Made by a program: the position numbers and the translations under genes
Assembly: GCF_011397635.1 (NCBI RefSeq)
Contig: NC_064753.1
Coordinates: 32,202,322 to 32,266,321 of the forward strand
Reading direction: 5' to 3'
Source: Epinephelus fuscoguttatus
Lineage: Eukaryota > Chordata > Actinopteri > Perciformes > Serranidae
Length of the DNA stretch: 64,000 bases
The notes under the pieces: generated by a model
Database searches by the model: none
Told to the model about the DNA's origin: nothing
Seen by the model: the letters and a program-made list of their open reading frames with translations, nothing else
Shown here: in pieces, positions 61,009 through 64,000 of the stretch
Layout: each line of letters opens with the position of its first letter
How positions within the stretch are numbered: position 1 is the stretch's first letter

Positions 61009-61055
61009 GCGGAGGACGATGACGACGATGACGATGACGATGACTTTCCAAAAAG

Positions 61056-64000
61056 TTTTTTTCTTACATGTTATGAAACAAGAGCTGCTCTGTGAGGCTG
61101 CACTTAGTCACACTGTTGCTATGAGTAAAATGCTATCATGCTAACATGCTCACGATGACAATGCTAATACGCTGTTGTTAAGAAGGGTTAACATTTCATG
61201 TTCCATGTTCACCATCTTAGTTTAGTGCAGTGATACTCAATTTCCAGCCTCAAATTATGGATAGGGTGCCAGGTGGCCAACACATTCTCACTCCGACCTC
61301 GTCACATATTCATATTTGGTCATGGACTCTCCACGTCCAGATACAACGTGGGTGCGTTGGTTGTTGACGTTCTGGGACGCCGTGTCAGGTTATGTTAGAT
61401 TTTTGTTTTTTTCACAGGAAATTAACATTTACATGCAGTCTCTTTAAAAATAAATTCAGTACGTTAGTACAACACTGCGAATTGACATTTTTTTCCTTGA
61501 ACAACAAACGTATGTGGTTGGTTTAGGTAAAAGAACAGGGTTTGGCTTTACAGTCTTACAGGAAGAGAACACCGGCCTCAGAGGTGAATGTCAGTGATGG
61601 TTGGACCCATTGCTGAATTACCCATTCTACTCACCCTACTCATACTTTTGCCATCTTAACTTTTGTTGTTGTCCCCTGACACCGCCAGGTGCTGTTAAAC
61701 GATAATCACGACTGGCCGCGCATCATGTCAACGTGATAAGGCAGCTTCTTTCGTTGGTGTCTGGCACCGGAAGTCACTGACCCAGCGCTTGAGCTGAACA
61801 ACTTCAGAGTGAGACTAGGTTGGCACATAAGTTATCAGAGTAAAAAGGTGAGCACACATTAGCAGGTGCTCGTTGCAGACAAGCCAAACAACACATGAGA
61901 AACACTGATTTGTAACCTGAAACTGCTTTACTTAGTGTTTTTATTGATTTAAGTCACCAAGTCCATTTGTTCTGGAGAGGGAAGAGACCTCTGCAGATAA
62001 TTCAGCTACCAGTAAAAAACAGTAAAAACCTCCTCCAATGAATATTTTCTTGACCACTAGATGGCACTAAATCCCTCTAAATCGTACACACTGCTCCTTT
62101 AAGTTTTTCAGGTATTGGACAAATTAAAATTTTGACCTCACTGTGGCACAAGATAAAAAGCAAGAGCATCACCAACGTTTTTGCAATTCACCTTGAGAGG
62201 AACATGATTGTCCGAACCAAATGTTATAGCAATCTGTCTGATAGCTGTTGAGCTGATTCAGTCTGGACCAAAGTGATGAACCAACCGACCAAAAGAGTCA
62301 TGTCTTGGCTACAAAAAAAGAAGGATCCATCATTGGTGCAAAGTGGGTGCTGCATCATTTCTCAATGGAACCACTGCAGGCTTATATCCAATTAGCATGA
62401 CTCTGTAGTCAGTGTGCTGACCAGACAAGTGGGATGCCTGCCTTGTTTCAAGGGTTTCACAAGGCATACAGAAGGTGACACTGAGGCCAATGCAGCGCAT
62501 AATCTGAAGTCAGCAATAAGGCAGGTGGCAGAAGGGAAATGTCTTCTATTTATCCTCCCTGTCGATTTTTTCTTTACCTGCCTCCCTGTCCCTTCTGTGC
62601 TTCCAGAACTTGCTATTCTCTCGGTCTCCTTGTCGCTGGATGACTTTTTCTCTCTCTTCCTCTGTGTATCTGGCTGTCTTTCTCTACCCCCCTCCTCTCC
62701 CTCTCTCCCTCTCAGAGTCAGCCTTTGATCTTGCCAGCCCCAGCACAGAGGTAGACAGTGATGCTGTATAGCTTTTCTCTGCCTATTAATGTCTTAACTC
62801 TTGCTCTGCCTTTTGCAGGAGGTCTACTGAGACATCATTTCCCCACACCACACGGTCTAATGACAGGCCTGAACACCCTTAATCACAAGCAGATTCGGTG
62901 TGCGTGTGTGTGCGTGAGAGAGAGTGTGTGCCGATGAGGAATACGGTAAATTCAAATGAAGTGAGGAACAGGTTTAAAATTCATATAAGCTGAAATAAAT
63001 GTGGTGACAGCAATAGCACTCCAATGTCCCTATGACGAACACACCAAAACGTAGTCTGCTGTTTGTTTCCATAAATAATGCACAGCACACACTGGCCCAT
63101 TGTAATCTAATGCAAATAATCAGGAATCAGGAATAACTGCACGCTATAAGATTTTCATGTAAGCCATTGTGTTAGGATAAATTAATATTTTAAGGTAACA
63201 GAAAAATCTTAGGCTGAAGTCTGCCTAAATATTTAATCCTAAACTTTGCATCATCAAGGCATCATTCTGTGAGCCTATTCTGAATCATTATTGCTCCAGG
63301 AGAATGGGAGGAAACAAATTTCTCTGTGGCAGTAAAGTAAACTGGTAAATTAAGATAAATATCCATCGTGGATGGTTGCCAAGATTGCTTTCCCAGTGTC
63401 ACACAAAAATAATGACATCAAGGGAGAACAATCGTCAGAACGGGAGGAAGTTAGAGAGTTGAAGATTTACTGAAACAGTCACACTGACACGTTTACCCTT
63501 GCGGTGGCTGTAAACAAACAGGTTGAACTTGACCAAAACAAAAACACATTTGAATACGGTGCTGCATACAAATATGCACAAAGGTAAAACAGCTGCTGGT
63601 GGATTTTCTACTGATTGATCCATAGACGAACTGACTAATTGTTCCAGCTGTATTTCACTCCATGTTCAGGTAAACACAATTATGTAAACAAAAGCAAAGA
63701 ACTTGATGAAAAACATTTTAAAGTATCCCACAGTTGTCACTGGCAGGCTGAGGTCTTTTCTTTAACTTATGCTGCATTCCCATGCTCCATGCTCCTCCAA
63801 ATTTCAAAGTTTGGAAGCTGTTCTTCCAACTTTGGTGTGTTATTGACCTTTTCAGTCGTAATGTGGAAAAAACATGGACGATACCAAGAAAATGTGTTTT
63901 ATTTAATTGCTCAGAGCCATTAATGTCCATGCAAAGATGCATGTTGCTATCCAAGCATGATCAACACTTTGAAGCTTTGTATTTCAGAGCGATTTTGTCC
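61056..64000. other. Right-edge region without recognised gene
   Basis: A possible transposon fragment at 61270-61810 (TCACATATTCATATTTGGTC, ACGTGGGTGCG) and a foldback remnant at 61905-62103 are seen; the remainder is unassigned. Short frames at 62414-62728 and 63639-63923 have no recognisable domain. Confidence 0.45.
61905..62103. repeat. Foldback-element fragment, family of 20173-20915
   Basis: GAGAAACACTGATTTGTAA, GACCTCTGCAGATAATTC, CACTAGATGGCACTAAA and the right end CACTGCTCCTTTAA match the right half of the full copy. Confidence 0.75.

Larger units (their letters stand above)
58254..61042 (+). mobile_element. RTE-clade (Rex3-like) LINE, 5'-truncated and frameshifted
   Basis: A non-LTR retrotransposon encoding an apurinic-type endonuclease followed by a reverse transcriptase. 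It is GC-rich, unlike its surroundings. Endonuclease motifs: [12 protein letters not shown] and STDHHLVV. RT motifs: YRGITLLSLPGK, CFVDLEKAYDRVP, RQGCPLSPVLF and the active site. The catalytic box reads FEDD where FADD is expected; both Asp remain. The frame changes near 58710-58740, 59150-59180 and 59325-59345, and sequence between endonuclease and RT is deleted. The protein ends near 61008 and the 3' end is a few (GACGAT) units, typical of RTE. Identical 13-14 base duplications (G)ACTTTCCAAAAAG at 58240-58253 and 61042-61055 delimit it. The 5' start is inside the endonuclease. The clade name is by recall of motifs and the tail. Confidence 0.9.

Overview
This is teleost fish nuclear DNA. Four multi-exon vertebrate genes are present, with long AT-rich introns and GT-AG splice sites whose phases join correctly. 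They sit in a background of fish-type transposons: tRNA-derived SINEs, an RTE-type LINE, L2-like remnants, hAT-like, Harbinger-like and TTAA foldback elements. I cannot name the species; the repeat families look like those of spiny-rayed fish.

Layout. Positions 1-26654 (minus strand) hold most of a cadherin-16 (Ksp-cadherin) gene. I could place its first eleven coding exons (509 codons: signal peptide, cadherin repeats 1-4 and part of 5); the 3' exons lie beyond the left edge. Upstream of it in the same orientation is a complete four-exon rrad gene (28154-30288, minus), an RGK-family GTPase of 309 residues, with a TATA box and CRE-like site near 30.7 kb. After 3.3 kb of divergent intergenic DNA comes atp5mc3 on the plus strand (34453-38072), encoding the 141-residue precursor of ATP synthase subunit c, with an NRF1 palindrome and an ETS site just upstream. 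Then follows nsun3 (plus, 40208-46750), encoding a mitochondrial tRNA-Met cytosine-5 methyltransferase. From 46.8 kb to the end I see no host gene, only repeats and unassigned sequence, including a 2.8-kb RTE-clade LINE at 58254-61042 with its target-site duplication.

How the genes relate. The cdh16-rrad pair in tandem matches the mammalian arrangement. The atp5mc3 and nsun3 genes both serve mitochondria (proton-translocating ring; mitochondrial tRNA modification and so translation), but they are on separate promoters and I do not infer co-regulation. The antisense and short open reading frames elsewhere show no family features.

The most unusual material is mobile: a Harbinger-like element carrying a MADF-domain fragment inside a SINE, two copies of a hAT-within-hAT composite 32 kb apart, a near-perfect hairpin in a cdh16 intron, and a duplicated L2 reverse-transcriptase remnant flanking a SINE. 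I found no CRISPR array, no true tRNA or rRNA gene, and no convincing new biochemical system.
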